DNA from: Lepeophtheirus salmonis
Taxonomy: Eukaryota; Arthropoda; Copepoda; Siphonostomatoida; Caligidae
Reading direction: 5' to 3'
Assembly (NCBI RefSeq): GCF_016086655.4
Contig: NC_052144.2
Coordinates: forward strand, 32,023,896 to 32,087,895
DNA length: 64,000 nt
Below, piece by piece: positions 1-11,116 of this stretch. The translations under genes were made by a program, and so were the position numbers. The notes under the pieces were generated by a model. That model was not told where the DNA came from, did no database searches, and worked only from the letters and a program-made list of their open reading frames with translations. Each line of letters begins with the position of its first letter. Position 1 is the first letter of the stretch.

Positions 1-590
1 TGGAAAAGGTGAAGATATTACTGTGGAGACTTCGGTATGACGCAAAATATTCCTTTTAATACTATCTGCAAGGGAGAAGGTGATACAAGAGTTGCAATAC
101 AACTACGTAAACCTTAAAAACCTCCTGTAAATCCTGATCTTATTCTGTTAGAAGAGACAAGGTCAGCGTCTGTTTCGAATAGAGCTTCTCCAAGTTCAGG
201 CTTATCTCTGCAAAGAGATCAAGTGCCTAATAAAATTCAGAGGAATTAATTTCGCCAATATTAATCGTTTATCATATTGGTGTTGTTTAAAACGCAGACC
301 AAACATGAAGACTTTTTTATTCAACCAATCTCTACGTGTCAGGAAATCAGTGTGGTAATTGATAAAATTATTCCATTAAACACAAGAGGAGGAATCCCCA
401 AAATTGTATTCGTCATAATTATCATAATTTTTTTTAGGCCCTGGAATGGATAGGGGAATACTTTCTCCAATTTCAAAATAAATATAATAACATAAATATA
501 ATAAAAAATTATTAAGTGTTGGTGATTGGCATAAAAATTTTATTCCAACAAAAAAGTGGTGGTTTTTATGTAATTAACGCATAATAACCT
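1..590 (+). other. Unassigned sequence upstream of first LINE remnant
   Basis: No intact gene is visible. Short stretches on the plus strand near 85-250 read like protein (charged and proline/serine-rich) and could be the decayed tail of a LINE ORF1 preceding the ORF2 remnant, but stops and frame changes prevent a firm call. From about 420 on the sequence is AT-rich with no recognised signal. Confidence 0.25.
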
Positions 591-593
591 AAT

Positions 594-1884
594 TTGAAAT
601 CTCCCACCTTCTTTCAATTTATTATAAATGTTTGTAAGAATGACTTTTATCCGCTATTGATTATTGAAGAATTAAATGTTGACTTAATTAATACAAACCG
701 TCGGTACCCCAATCAAAAAACTTTATTTCAACTCATAATGGAACTGAGTTTGAACGACATAATTAGAATTTTGAGATCAGAAGACATTGTGTCCTGGAGA
801 ATTGGCCAGAAAAATTTCCAAATCGATCTAACCCTTGCCTCTTCATCTATTTTATCCAAAACTAAAAACGCTTTTTACCGGCCTTTTTCTGATTCAGATC
901 ATAAGCTGATTAGAATTATTTTCCAATTTTATTGACCTAAAGGACGCTCACAGTCCCTCAAATCGTTATTGGAAGACAAAAATAAATATATATACAATCT
1001 TAAAACAGGTTTGATTAATCAATTTATCCCTAAATTATCATTTTTTCTTATTGATCATCGTCTGTTTCAGATAGTTAAATATACTATCTTAGAGTTTGTT
1101 CGTAAAGAAAGATAGAAATGTTGTTTCAAAAATATGTGGAGGAAATGCTGGGAAAAGGTTCCTTATTTGTACCTACTATTACTTTAGATATTATAAACTT
1201 ATTTCGATTCTCAGAAATTGCTTAATGGGAATTGAAAGCAAAATTCGGTACTGAAAATTACGCCTTTAAAAGACTACAAAAACCCTATTGCTTTTTTTCT
1301 ACATCAGTCATCAAGAAAATCATCAATGAAGGTAATATTATTACGAAATCTCGGGAGATAATGAATCTTTTTCAGTTGCACTTCCCATAGACAGTTGGTG
1401 GGGAGAGATTTAATTTTTACTCCGCCAAAATTAGGTAAGTACTCGATTTTTATCATAGAAGTTATAATTTAATTTATAAAAAAGTAGTTTAATGATGGGA
1501 GAACTCCGTGGCCTGATGTTGTTAATGGCAAAATTTTCATTTGGTGCATTGATGGTGTTGTTCCTTATCTAGATGAGATAGGAAAGTCCATGGAACTATA
1601 TGAGCATCTTCCAATGTCGTTAACGAAAGGCAGGATGTTCCTTGATTCCCAAGACAGGTTGGCCTACGAATGTCAATAACGGGAGACCAACTAATGTTCT
1701 TAATGAAAGGTATGGAATCCTTTCTGCTATTCTTGCAGACAAAATGGAGCCAATTTTAAATTATAAGCTTGGTCTGGAGCAGAAAAGATTCCTGAAGGAG
1801 AGGAGGATTTCCGACATATCAAGAAATATTCCAACTGGAATTGTGAGAGTGTACAAAATAAGAGGAGCTTTCGACATATTTTGA
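594..1884 (+). pseudogene. L1-like LINE ORF2 remnant (endonuclease C-terminal half and start of reverse transcriptase)
   Basis: The first part (594-935) reads as the end of an APE-type endonuclease: 'NVDL' where the family has GDFN-like residues, 'IDLTLAS' where it has the S-R-I-D-x-I-L-A-S block, and a closing 'SDSDHKLI' that matches the conserved S-D-H. After a stop-riddled linker, 1,490-1,884 gives the opening RT blocks: 'YLDEIGKSMELYEHLPMS' then, after a frameshift near 1,640, 'IPKTG', 'RPTNVLNERYGILSAILA' (family: RPI-LLN-YKILAKILA) and 'RISD'. The catalytic YxDD region is absent. The order endonuclease then RT is that of non-LTR retrotransposon ORF2. At least one frameshift and several stops make it dead. 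The clade (L1-like rather than CR1) is inferred from the RT wording only. Confidence 0.72.
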
Positions 1885-2308
1885 GGGCAATAAATAAACT
1901 CCTTCTTAGAAGATTTTTTTAACCCGATTAAAGCTTTTCTATTCAATGGTACGTCGACTATTACACTAGGTTATTTAAAAAGTGATCTGTATGGTGACGA
2001 AATCCCTTTGATATTGGAGGCAAAAATTAGAAAAACAAATAAAAAGCCTTTCATTTTATTTGGATTCTCCTTAAAACTTCAAAGTGTACCAACAGAAACA
2101 AAAGCTATGGAGTTTGCCTTATCAAGCTGTAGAAGCATGATTGCAGAGAAGTTGGCTGTAGTGGAACCTATTAGAGCCGAAGAAATCAGAGCCAGATATT
2201 TTGCCTTCTCCGTTAGGATTCCAAGTCTTCATGGAACTATACTAGGGATATATTACTCTACTACCACTCATTGTCTGATAAAAACTTAAAATTCTTTGCG
2301 CTGTTTTT
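1885..2308 (+). other. Junction between two LINE remnants with unrecognised ORF (2,008-2,289)
   Basis: A 93-codon open stretch runs from 2,008 to 2,289, with lysine-rich start and a passage containing 'RAEEIRARYFAF'. I do not recognise a domain. It lies just after the broken RT and directly before the ORF1 start of the next element, so it may be the tail of the first LINE or 5' untranslated sequence of the second. Confidence 0.2.
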
Positions 2309-2865
2309 ATGTCTCACATAAAACATATAATATCGGATGCTATCATGGAGAGCACTTTTCTAATTATCAGAGATATCTCTCAACTACGAACTAAAATTGA
2401 AACACTCACTGACAAATTTTCTGCGTTAGAATCGTCTATCTCATCTTTAACTGAGAGACAAAGTAAGATAGAAAAAGAAATGATTAAACACTTTGCTGAT
2501 CTCAAGGATCTAAAGAGTTGGTCTATGAACGAAATGAACGAGAGGGAGAATAATAGACGAAAAGTCATCATATATATGGTCTTTCTAAAGATTCCGAGAT
2601 TAAAAAACTTATGTTCGACAAATTTCAAATTCATCCAAATGATATTCAATTTGCTTTCAGAATCAAAAATAATAACTCTAATGTTACTAATCCACCAATC
2701 ATTGCCGGTTTAAATTATGAAAGTATTAAAAATATTTTGTTGAAGCATAAGTCGGATGAGATACGTGTTTCCCCCCTCCTCACAAAAGCTCAAAGAGAAT
2801 TGAACAGCACCATAAAAGAAGACTTCCTTAAAAAAACGAAGAGTCTCCTGGTCTTTTTTAATTAA
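2309..2865 (+). pseudogene. LINE ORF1-like protein (coiled coil plus RRM-like domain), frameshifted
   Basis: ORF1 proteins of LINEs bind element RNA and trimerise through a coiled coil. Here residues ~15-75 form heptad-like leucine/isoleucine repeats with many charged residues (coiled coil). It is followed by 'NNRRKVIIYGLSKDSEIKKL', which is the typical start of the RRM-like domain, and by 'LLTKAQRE', typical of its C-terminal part. Reading the second half requires a +1 shift near 2,570 inside an ATATATATGG run, a likely slippage site. Stop at 2,863-2,865. Apart from that shift it is nearly complete at about 185 codons, short for the family. The endonuclease start follows 25 bases downstream, as expected for ORF1 then ORF2. 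Confidence 0.65.
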
Positions 2866-2889
2866 TATGAAGGTCAGGAATTTTACACA

Positions 2890-3327
2890 TTGTCCCCAAA
2901 AAAGATTAACCATATTTTATATAAACATACAAAGTATTTTAATAAATTAGAACTTTCAAGATGTATTATTGACGACTTCAAGCCTGCGATTTTATGTAAA
3001 ACATGGAAGATAAGGAGAACTACGAATGCAAAATCAAACGACTGTGCCTCATCAATTTGTCTCATAGACGTAAAATTAAAGATATTATTACACTACACCG
3101 AATTTTAAGTAAAAAGATTAACCTATCTCCCCCCAACCTGGATACTCAATAAAGGCTATCTGTTCCGCAAAACGAGACTCTCCACTCAAAACACCATTTA
3201 CCTACCAAAACCAAAGAGTGACATTTTTAAGCATAGCTTTTATTACAGATCATTTATTCTCTGGAACAAAATACCTTTTTGCTTTCGCCAGAGAGGTGAG
3301 GCTGACCTCAATTCTTTTTTTGTCTGA
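2890..3327 (+). pseudogene. LINE ORF2 remnant with internal deletion (endonuclease start joined to C-terminus)
   Basis: 2,890-3,010 reads 'KINHILYKHTKYFNK' and 'DDFKPAILCKTW', the two opening blocks of an APE endonuclease (family: ILYxNxxS-xNK and PDIICLTETW). The middle of ORF2 is missing. At 3,139-3,327 another frame gives the extreme C-terminus, with 'DIFKHSFYYRSFILWNKIP' matching the family ending F-x-x-S-F-x-x-R-x-x-x-x-W-N-x-L-P, and stop at 3,325-3,327. The whole endonuclease core and RT have been lost. The same C-terminus recurs at 17,162. Likely CR1/Jockey-like; clade not certain. Confidence 0.68.
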
Positions 3328-3515
3328 TACTTGTTTGTTTGTTTTTGTTTTTTCTTCTGCACTGTCGCGTTTTTTTTCTCTTTTTATTTCTGTTTTTGTC
3401 TTTTATATTTTAAATGCATCACTTTTATTAGAAACGATGTTTTTTATATTCTATAAAATAAGTCGACCTTTATAGGCTTTCTTTATCGCCGCCGGTCGAA
3501 ATAAATAAGTGAAAA
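3328..3515 (+). repeat. LINE 3' UTR and terminus
   Basis: T-rich sequence ending in a short block near 3,485-3,505 containing 'ATCGCC' and 'CGAAATAAATAA'. A matching block occurs at about 17,525-17,560 downstream of the same C-terminal coding fragment, so this is the common 3' end of one LINE family. The 3' end is A/T simple sequence rather than a long poly(A). Confidence 0.6.
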
Positions 3516-6500
3516 ATGAACAATTATAAGAAATTGAAAAGCTATTCCAGATATACAGAATAATTATTGTTTTACCTTTGATTTAAATATTATTTAACTA
3601 TTGCTCATTCTTTTTTATGAAATTTTTAGCTATTTTGTAGCTTTGTTTTGTTTATTTTTTTACTGTTGAATTGTATAGAAGTAATTTTTTGTTGAAAATG
3701 GACTGTTAACTAACATCATATTTAGCAATTTTTTAGGATGTTTGACTTTGGTTTAGAGAAATGTTTAATTATATTTATATTTTTGTGTGTAGCTTCTACA
3801 AATAAATAAAGTCATAAAAGGAGTAAGGGAGTCCTAGCACTTCTAAATTTATAAAACATACACGTTATTTGTATTTTGATAAAATTAATATCTTCTTGAT
3901 GGGGGCCAATATGGATAAAACGAAAATGATTTACTCTGAATGTAACTCTGCATCTCTCATACAATATCTCCCACACTCGACTTCCCTTCAGTTCGCAAAC
4001 ATTTTGGGAAAACATCTTCCGGGGTAACTTTTTCAATTTAACAGAAAAAACGTTGTGTCTCCTCCAGTGTTTTTTCTATATATATTTCTAAAGGGTAAAG
4101 TATTTTTTATGGTTCTGTATATGAACCAATGTATGGAAAAGTCCTGTCTTTTACAGTTTATGGAATGCTATATTCTCCTACCACAAGCCTTTTTGCTCAT
4201 AAATTATTGTTTGTTGTTTATTGATATCATATAGGTATTGTGTTTTAGTACCTTTAAGGACCAGTAGCTTAGGAATCTATCGATTTCCCAGTCCCGTTAT
4301 GAAATTAAAAAAACTATCACTCGGTCGTCCAATCTTCCTTCCTCATTCTTTTATATTTTTAAGAATTCTTTTAATATCTAATTCCTTGAGATAAGTCAAA
4401 CTTGATTTTTTTTTTAAATCTCACCAACATAACCAAATTTCTGTTGGAAAGGTGACATTTGAATTTTTTAAATTTATGTCAAATATAATAAATGGAAACA
4501 CATTTTCATATATTGAAGCACAAAATTACATAATGTAAATTATAACACTTTTGCTCCAGGTTACGATACAAACCTCTAATTTTTGACATTAAGTATTTTA
4601 TTTTACAAGATTAATAGACAGATTAAGTCCCCGGATATCGCACAAATATGAACAAATGTATACAAAGTAACGCATAATTATTAAATACTATTAAGACGAT
4701 TATTATGAATTTACTATACCAAAGTATATTACATAAGCCGCTCAAATAGCCTAAATCAGTTAATCTTAATATTTTAACTTATATTATCCAAACTTCATAA
4801 TAAAAATACATATTACATCGATACACTTTTTAATTAATATTTCACTTTTTTTTTAATTGTTGTTTTTCTATATAGTAAATTAATATGTCTTTTTGTTAGA
4901 TTGCATATTACTTTTTTTTTATGTTGATGGTGTTTAGTATGATACTTTAATTTTGCCCCTAAAATTCTAGATTGGGTCTGATCATTTTTATATATCTTTT
5001 TGAGTACCAAAGTAGTTATTTAGTAAGAGGAAAGTGAAGGATTATTGTCTTATAATAAACTATTGTCTATAATATTGTCTTTCAGGAACCTACAGTAGAT
5101 TTTTGATGTGTTTTCTTTACACTTTGATGCATTTTCAAGGAACCAACCACCTCACTATGGATTTTGCATGCGGGGTTGTTGCCAAGGGAGGGGAAGGGTA
5201 TATTTCACCGAGTATGATAGTCAGAAAAAAAGGAATATTATTCCGAATTTTTGATTTTTTTTTGTAGTAAGTTAAAAAAAAAACATTTTTTCAAGAAGTA
5301 ATATTTTTCAGAAATAGGTAAAAATTAAAAATACTAATAGCTAAAAAATAACATGATCCACCTTAATATGGACACAATCTAGGATAATGGATCCAAAGAA
5401 GTTAAAAAATTTAATAAACTCTCATTTGGAAATTAATTTTCGTTGGAAACCCGTTTACTCAAATGTTAAAATGAACTGCTTTCAAAAATGTCTCATAAAA
5501 CAACATATTTTTTTAAAGTTTAAGATAAATGATATATTACATAATTAATTCACAAATGAATAATTAACTTTTCACAAAAATGTATTTTTAATGTACAATT
5601 ATTATAAAAAATATCCGGCATATTAATTTTAATTCACGTGAAAAAATATTTTCATCTATAAGATATAGTATTATTTATATGATGAATTAAAAATATCTTC
5701 CACTCTCTTCATCGTTGAGATTAGTTGTTTCCTCATCACATGATCTATCAACAGATGTCAATATCAACAACTCGATACATCGTAAAGTCAATTCATTTAA
5801 TAGGTTTCAAGTTTTGGTCAAATCTTCAAATACCTTCTGAAATTGTCACTTTCATTTTGCAGAGTGATAAATAAACAAAATTTATAAAGGAGGTTTGAAT
5901 GAGCTATGGTATAATAGACAGCTATTTCTTTAATAACCAAACAATGTATGTAGTATAATTTGAAGATTGACAGTATTAAATAAGCCATACTCCTCTAGGA
6001 TCCATTACATTTGTAGAAACATAATATCCACACAAATTCAACATCCCGTATTGGTTATAAATCACCTTTAATCTTCAATTTATTTTGCATAAATTGATTA
6101 GTGATTAAAATGTTTGGTTATTTTTGGGTTTTTTTGATGTATTTATATAGTTAATGGTTTAGTTACCCCATTTTTTTATCACTGAGGCAGTTGCAAATAA
6201 ATCAGAGGTAGAGGAGTAAGGAGGTTGATTTTAAAATTCTAACAAATTCACCCTAACATGAGCAAACCTACAAGTAAATTAAATCTTGAGCACGGAGAAG
6301 AATTAACTTCTTAAAATTTAAACTTATTATCAAATTATGATTGATGAATTTATGCATTTTTTTTTCTAACTGTAATTAATAAATAGTTAAATGTTAAAAA
6401 AGATTACAATTAGCTTATGAAATTCCTTCATATAAATTAGGAATTGGTATCGGAATCGTCCATAAGGATAATATTGGAATCATAACCAAAATCCCCTGAC

Positions 6501-6826
6501 AATTTAGTTTTGGTACATCTGTACTCAATAGATATGAAATGGAGTAAAATATGCATTCACAAGAAGATTGAAATATAAACTACAATCCAAAACGCTATGT
6601 TCTTTAAGATCAAAATTTTGATGAAGTTCATTATCAAGAGAAGCTCAGAACACAAATCTAAACTTAGTCACAGATATGAAATTTTATTTATGAGTTTTCA
6701 GAAAAAGTAGTATTGAAAAAGTAGACATGTTAAATTTTATTCAAATCGGGTGCCCTATGAAATTTGTAAAAAATGTACAAATAAAATATTATTCATATAA
6801 ACAATAATTTTTTGGCTATATGTGCG
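3516..6826. other. AT-rich intergenic stretch, nothing recognised
   Basis: Both strands were scanned; only short chance reading frames are present. A slightly more GC-rich patch at 5,120-5,230 is the only compositional change. No terminal repeats or coding homology found. Confidence 0.5.
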
Positions 6827-6828
6827 TA

Positions 6829-7484
6829 CAGGGTGGCACAAATAAATTTGGGAAATATTCAAAGACTGATAACAAACTAGCTAGATCCGAACCATAATTG
6901 TATGATTTGTGAAAGCTACATTTAATAACATTCAATTATTGATAATGAAATCTGCCTGTCTTGATAACCTCGGCCACACGGCCCCAGAAACTTTTGCAGG
7001 ACCGGGCAGCCTTTTTCAGATCCAACTTTGCCATTATACGGGTAATGGACTACTTTAAGGCATCCAATGACAAAGGATAGTTGCCACATACCTTATGTTT
7101 GACCCTCTCCCCGAGATAGAAATCGCATGGGTTCAGGTCTGAGCTGTTTACAAGCAGAATACTGGTTCCAAAAGTGAGGACATTTTCTGACTAAGATATC
7201 TTGCACATTTTTGGCCTCCTTTGTCGGTACACTGTCATGTTGGAAGGTCTAATTTCTTCCTTGGGCTACTCCAGCCATCCAGGGAATGAAAATTAAAAGT
7301 ACAAAACTAGAACCAGTACAATTGCAAAGCTGTGTCCGCACAAGGTATCCCGGGCCTGCCAAAGATCCGGCGCTGTATGGCTGAGGTTATCAAGAAATAC
7401 GGATTAAAAAAATAAGGCTCTACCCCATCTAGTTTATTTGTTATAAGCTTTTAAATATTTTACAAATTTATGTTGCCTGCCCTG
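6829..7484. mobile_element. Palindromic mariner derivative: two copies of the same transposon 3' end in inverted orientation
   Basis: Both ends begin CAGGG and are flanked by TA (6,827-6,828 and 7,485-7,486), the target duplication of Tc1/mariner elements. On the minus strand, reading toward the left end, is a transposase C-terminal half: 'QHDSVP' near the second catalytic Asp, a frameshift, 'SDLNPCDFYLGE' with the third Asp, and an ending near 6,960 with 'RSCKSFWGRVAEVIKTGR'. The right end (about 7,335-7,410, plus strand) carries the same C-terminal segment pointing outward ('MAEVIKKYG'). The similarity between ends therefore extends about 150 bp, well past the terminal repeat. The 5' half of the transposase is absent. 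Total 656 bp. It cannot encode an enzyme. Confidence 0.75.
6945..7310 (-). pseudogene. Mariner-type transposase C-terminal fragment
   Basis: Part of the palindromic element. The DDE/D transposase would cut and paste its own element in the nucleus. Visible are the second catalytic Asp ('QHDS'), the third in 'NPCDF', and a normal C-terminus. The N-terminal helix-turn-helix region and the first Asp are missing, and there is at least one frameshift between the two Asp residues. Confidence 0.65.
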
Positions 7485-7486
7485 TA

Positions 7487-9013
7487 TGTATGAACTTTGA
7501 AAGGTTACTTCATTGTTGCACCAACATACAAAAAAAATGATATGTTAAATAAATCAACAATGCGTCCTGAATAATTATATCTCGTGTTATTAAAAATGGG
7601 AGAACTGAAAGAAAATCAAATACTTGTTAATGCTTCATGAACCATAATTAAATGTATTTATTATGTATTGCTTAAGAAATGCAATTATAATTTACTTTCC
7701 TTAAAAATATCTGTAACAATAGTACAATGATTTATTAAAAATTGGTCTAATAGTTCGTATAGTTAACAAATGTATTTAATCATATTTGTCTATTATTCAT
7801 TATTTTTAGGCTTGTAAGAAGTAAGATATTGTAATAGTTCAAAATACAATTAAAATTGACACACTTGATTTACCCTTTTATACAGAGCGTCACAATATGC
7901 ATGTCAAATTTATCCTTAATGAGTGAGCTTGGAACAGTAAATTACATAAATTGAATACAAAACAAATAAACCATTAACCATTGAATAAATATCCGTTACA
8001 GCAAAAAAAAACTCACTTTATTATTACAAAAATTATTAAGTATCAAAATAAGTAAATGATTCATATAAAAATACACCAAGATTTTTGATTTTTTTTTTAA
8101 ATATATGATTTCAAATAGAAAATAATTCAGTGAATCTATTAAAATAGGTTTTAGCCTTAATGAATGTTATTTATGATCACATTTGGGAAGCATAGCGAAC
8201 TATGACATTCTCTTTTAAGCAAAAAACAACAACCATAGCTATTTAATAATTCAATGCCTCATGAAAGATCGAAATCAAGTATTTTTTCTTCTACCCTACA
8301 CGTTCAACATATAAAAATTGTAACGCTATTCATGCATAGATGAATGATTTTATCAGATAATTGGATAAATTTTATGCCTCTGCTCCATTCTTTAGATTCA
8401 ATTTTACAATATCAATTTTGTCAAGAGTATTTTGAGTCAATTTAATAAGGACTCAAGTTCATTTTTGAAAAAAAAAGAAGAATAAGAAGGATGAAGTTAA
8501 AATGATCTTTTACACCTTAGACTAAGTTAGGTTAAGGAAACGATATCACATTTTCTAACTTTATATCCTTACACAAAAGGTATAATCACGATTTTTTCAC
8601 CTTTGTCCGAAAATCTTCTCTCGTGATAATAATTCTTATTGTCCTCCTACATCTTTATAATTTCTATGGGTCAATTCACATTTTAAATATATCTAGGTTA
8701 GTCTTAATTATTTATATTTAACTTTAATTCAATCTATTTAAATCTATATTAAAATAAAAATCATAATGTCGTCATTATTCTTTCCACATCATGCTTCTTT
8801 TCTGCTCAATTCCTACTTTTCCTTCCCTTTCACGTCGTTACTTATATTGTAAAACATAACCTTTTCTCCATACGAAACAGAAAAAAGAGTTAATTAATAA
8901 TGAAAATAGTTGGGGAAAAGAAAATTCATTCTCCAGATTACCAATTCCAAAAAAGTAGACAAGCTAAAAATACATCGGGTTTTCATTAGAGCTTCGGATC
9001 AACATCGTAGTAA
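7487..9013. other. AT-rich intergenic stretch, nothing recognised
   Basis: No coding similarity, terminal repeats or RNA gene signals were found on either strand. Confidence 0.5.
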
Positions 9014-9941
9014 TTCCTGCCTACACTTATTGCAATTCAAGATATGAAGTGAAGGTTTGTGTTTATTTCCTTCATACCATGGCTTCTTGCAGTTAATTTA
9101 ATGAAGCTAAGCTGCTCTTCTGTGAATTTTTTTTTGAAATGCGTCGAGGTAACCAAGTTAACTTTCTGTTTCTTTTTTTTAGCATATCGGCAAATATTTA
9201 AGTATTTTTTATTTCCAACGTTGGTACAAATCATAATCCATGGGCATCTAAGTATCCGAACATATTTTTTTTTTTTTAACAAAACAACTAAAAATTGATT
9301 TTTTTAACAAATCGAGATATCTTTATTACCTAAAAAATTGAAGAAACTACACCAATAATAATATCGGAATTTACATCAAAAAATGCATAAGAGTAAATAC
9401 ATAGAAAGTTACTTATTTTTTTCTAAAAAGTGGAGTGCAAAAACTCCCATTGGAATAACTAATATTTTTTAATATTATTTAAAAAAATTCCTTTACACTT
9501 TGCAAAATGATTTGTATAAAAAAATACGACTGTAAAAAGATTGTCTTACAATTTCACATTTTTAGGAATTGATGACATTTCATATACCTACAGTGTGAGA
9601 TGTAAAATGATGTACTTTAATATATATAATCAAGGTTACTTTAGAATAAATATTTTGAGATACTCAATAGCGTTAATAAAAGAAATAAAAACATTCAAAA
9701 GTCAAAAGTTGTCACAATGGAGGCAAAATGCAAAGAGTGTTTGATTTGCTCCACCTCAACTGATTTTCAAGTAGATCATCAAGGTTGTAAAATGTTCTCC
9801 GAGTCTTGTATACAAGATTTAAAGCATGGTGGCTTTATGTCAAAGGCTTGAGAGATCCATTGGGAGCGGTAAATACGGTAAAATCGGGATCATGGAGGAC
9901 ATGGACACTGCAATCACAAAAAAGTCTGGCCAAGTCGGTAA
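9014..9941 (+). repeat. Left inverted arm of the foldback
   Basis: Matches the reverse complement of 11,255-12,193. It begins TTCCTGCCTACACTTATT and contains long T runs and the 5' part of the ORF1-like reading frame. Differences from its partner are single substitutions plus small indels, for example an 11-base insertion in the right arm near 12,095. Confidence 0.75.
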
Positions 9942-10083
9942 CAAGACTCTTAATGATTGGAAAAAAAATCTAAGCATATTTAGAAAAAGCCCATGGTATC
10001 AGTCAAAGGAAATCATTTTGAAAAAAGACTCAAGAAAGAAGTCTGTGATAAAGCCTATACGTTGTACTCCACTTCTTTCTTGA
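9717..10083 (+). pseudogene. ORF1-like reading frame with PHD/RING-like cysteine-histidine cluster (left copy)
   Basis: ATG at 9,717 starts 'MEAKCKECLICSTSTDF', then 'VDHQGCKMF', then a cysteine in 'ESC'; frame stops at 9,849-9,851. The cysteine/histidine spacing (C-x2-C ... H-x2-C and a following Cys) resembles a worn PHD- or RING-type finger. In the mirror copy the residue before the last pair is His ('FHESC'), which fits a PHD better. After a frameshift, 9,826-10,083 continues with 'RLERSIGSGKYGKIGIMEDM'. PHD plus coiled coil plus RRM-like is known from ORF1 of some CR1-type LINEs, so an ORF1 origin is a guess. The same start exists in the right arm. Confidence 0.35.
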
Positions 10084-10214
10084 AAAAGTTTAACCTGTAT
10101 ATTTGTTACCAAATTGTCTGACTTTAACACACTGTATATATAAAGTAGGGATCCAAAACTTTCAGAAGCTTGACTAAATTATAAAAATTTGATTCTGGAA
10201 TGAAGAGAAATAAA
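9989..10214 (+). repeat. Direct repeat, copy 1 (period ~289 bp)
   Basis: Begins GCCCATGGTATCAGTCAAAG and runs to a block with GGAATGAAGAGAAATAAA. Copy 2 lies at 10,278-10,518. About 88% identity by eye with small indels. It lies in the extra block of the left foldback half and has no partner in the right arm. Confidence 0.8.
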
Positions 10215-10277
10215 AAAACTTTCTGGAAAATAGATAGCACCTCTTCGATGACTACAGCATCTTAGACCTAGAATGGA

Positions 10278-10518
10278 GCCCATGGTATCAGTCAAAGGAA
10301 ATCATTTTGAAAAAGATACAGATTTATCAAGAAAGAAGTCTGTAATAAAGCCTAATTGTTGTACTCCACTTTCTTGAAAAAAGTTTAAGCTGTATATTCG
10401 TTACCAAATTGTCCACGACTTTACCCCACACACTGTATATACAAAGTAGGGATCCAAAACTTTCAGAAGCTTGACTAAATTATAAAAATTTGATTTTTGT
10501 GGAATGAAGAGAAATAAA
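10278..10518 (+). repeat. Direct repeat, copy 2
   Basis: Same start motif as 9,989. It contains small insertions relative to copy 1, for example in the stretch before 'TCAAGAAAGAAGTCTGT'. The ~60 bp between copies is not repeated. Confidence 0.8.
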
Positions 10519-10559
10519 CTCAAAACCAATTTGTGATATATTTAAGTGCTATATTTCAC

Positions 10560-10790
10560 TATTCTATTTCACAAAAAATAACAGACTCGATATTCTGGAA
10601 AATAGAATAGCAGCTCTTGACGATGAAAGTACCACAATGCCTTGTTGGCAGCTGGAAGTGAATACAAAATTGAAATAAGAGGTGCAGCGGACATTATATT
10701 CCAAGACGTTCCCGACTGAAAAGTCCAGGAGTTTGAGGTCGAAGCTACAAGAGGAGATAATAAATGCAAGCCATAAGTCAGCCATATTAT
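10560..10790 (+). pseudogene. ORF1-like central segment (coiled coil and RRM-like start)
   Basis: One frame gives 'RLDILENRIAALDDES', a short leucine-spaced helix. After a frameshift another gives 'EIRGAADIIFQDVP' then a stop and 'KVQEFEVEA'. The second block is repeated in the right arm (11,117-11,215, minus). The order suggests a coiled coil followed by an RRM-like domain as in LINE ORF1 proteins, but I cannot confirm it. Confidence 0.3.
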
Positions 10791-10835
10791 TGCTGCAGAA
10801 ATTTTGTTTTTTTTCGCACACTATGCACATAATGC

Positions 10836-10910
10836 ACACCATCAGACTAATATTTCTTAAATAATATTTATACTACTAAGTTACTATTTTGAAATTAAAT
10901 GACACAGATA
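10836..10910 (+). repeat. Dispersed direct repeat, copy 1
   Basis: The stretch with 'GACTAATATTTCTTA' and 'AAGTTACTAT' is matched by 12,993-13,068 in the same orientation at about 80% identity. Copy 1 lies between the foldback arms and copy 2 lies about 800 bp outside the right arm. Confidence 0.65.
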
Positions 10911-11116
10911 TTTAGTGCTTCTATCAAATTTTACTTTTTTCGAAATGTTATTTAGATATATTTATTGTATTTTTTTTTTTTTTTTGTTGTTGCAATTTAG
11001 ACCTACACAATGAGTTGAAGTAAGTAACTTTAGCTTTTTGAGGTCAATTCATAAATATTTTCAGTGTTGTCCTTTCATTGACTAATTTTTTACCGAATAA
11101 AATTTTGTATTGTTGG

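Noticed and set aside
3812..4036. 74-codon minus-strand frame
   Set aside because: No domain, no partner, and composition typical of chance frames in this AT-rich DNA.
9037..9298. Opposing small frames in the left foldback arm
   Set aside because: They are made of T runs and AT-rich leader sequence, differ between arms, and lie upstream of the conserved ATG at 9,717.
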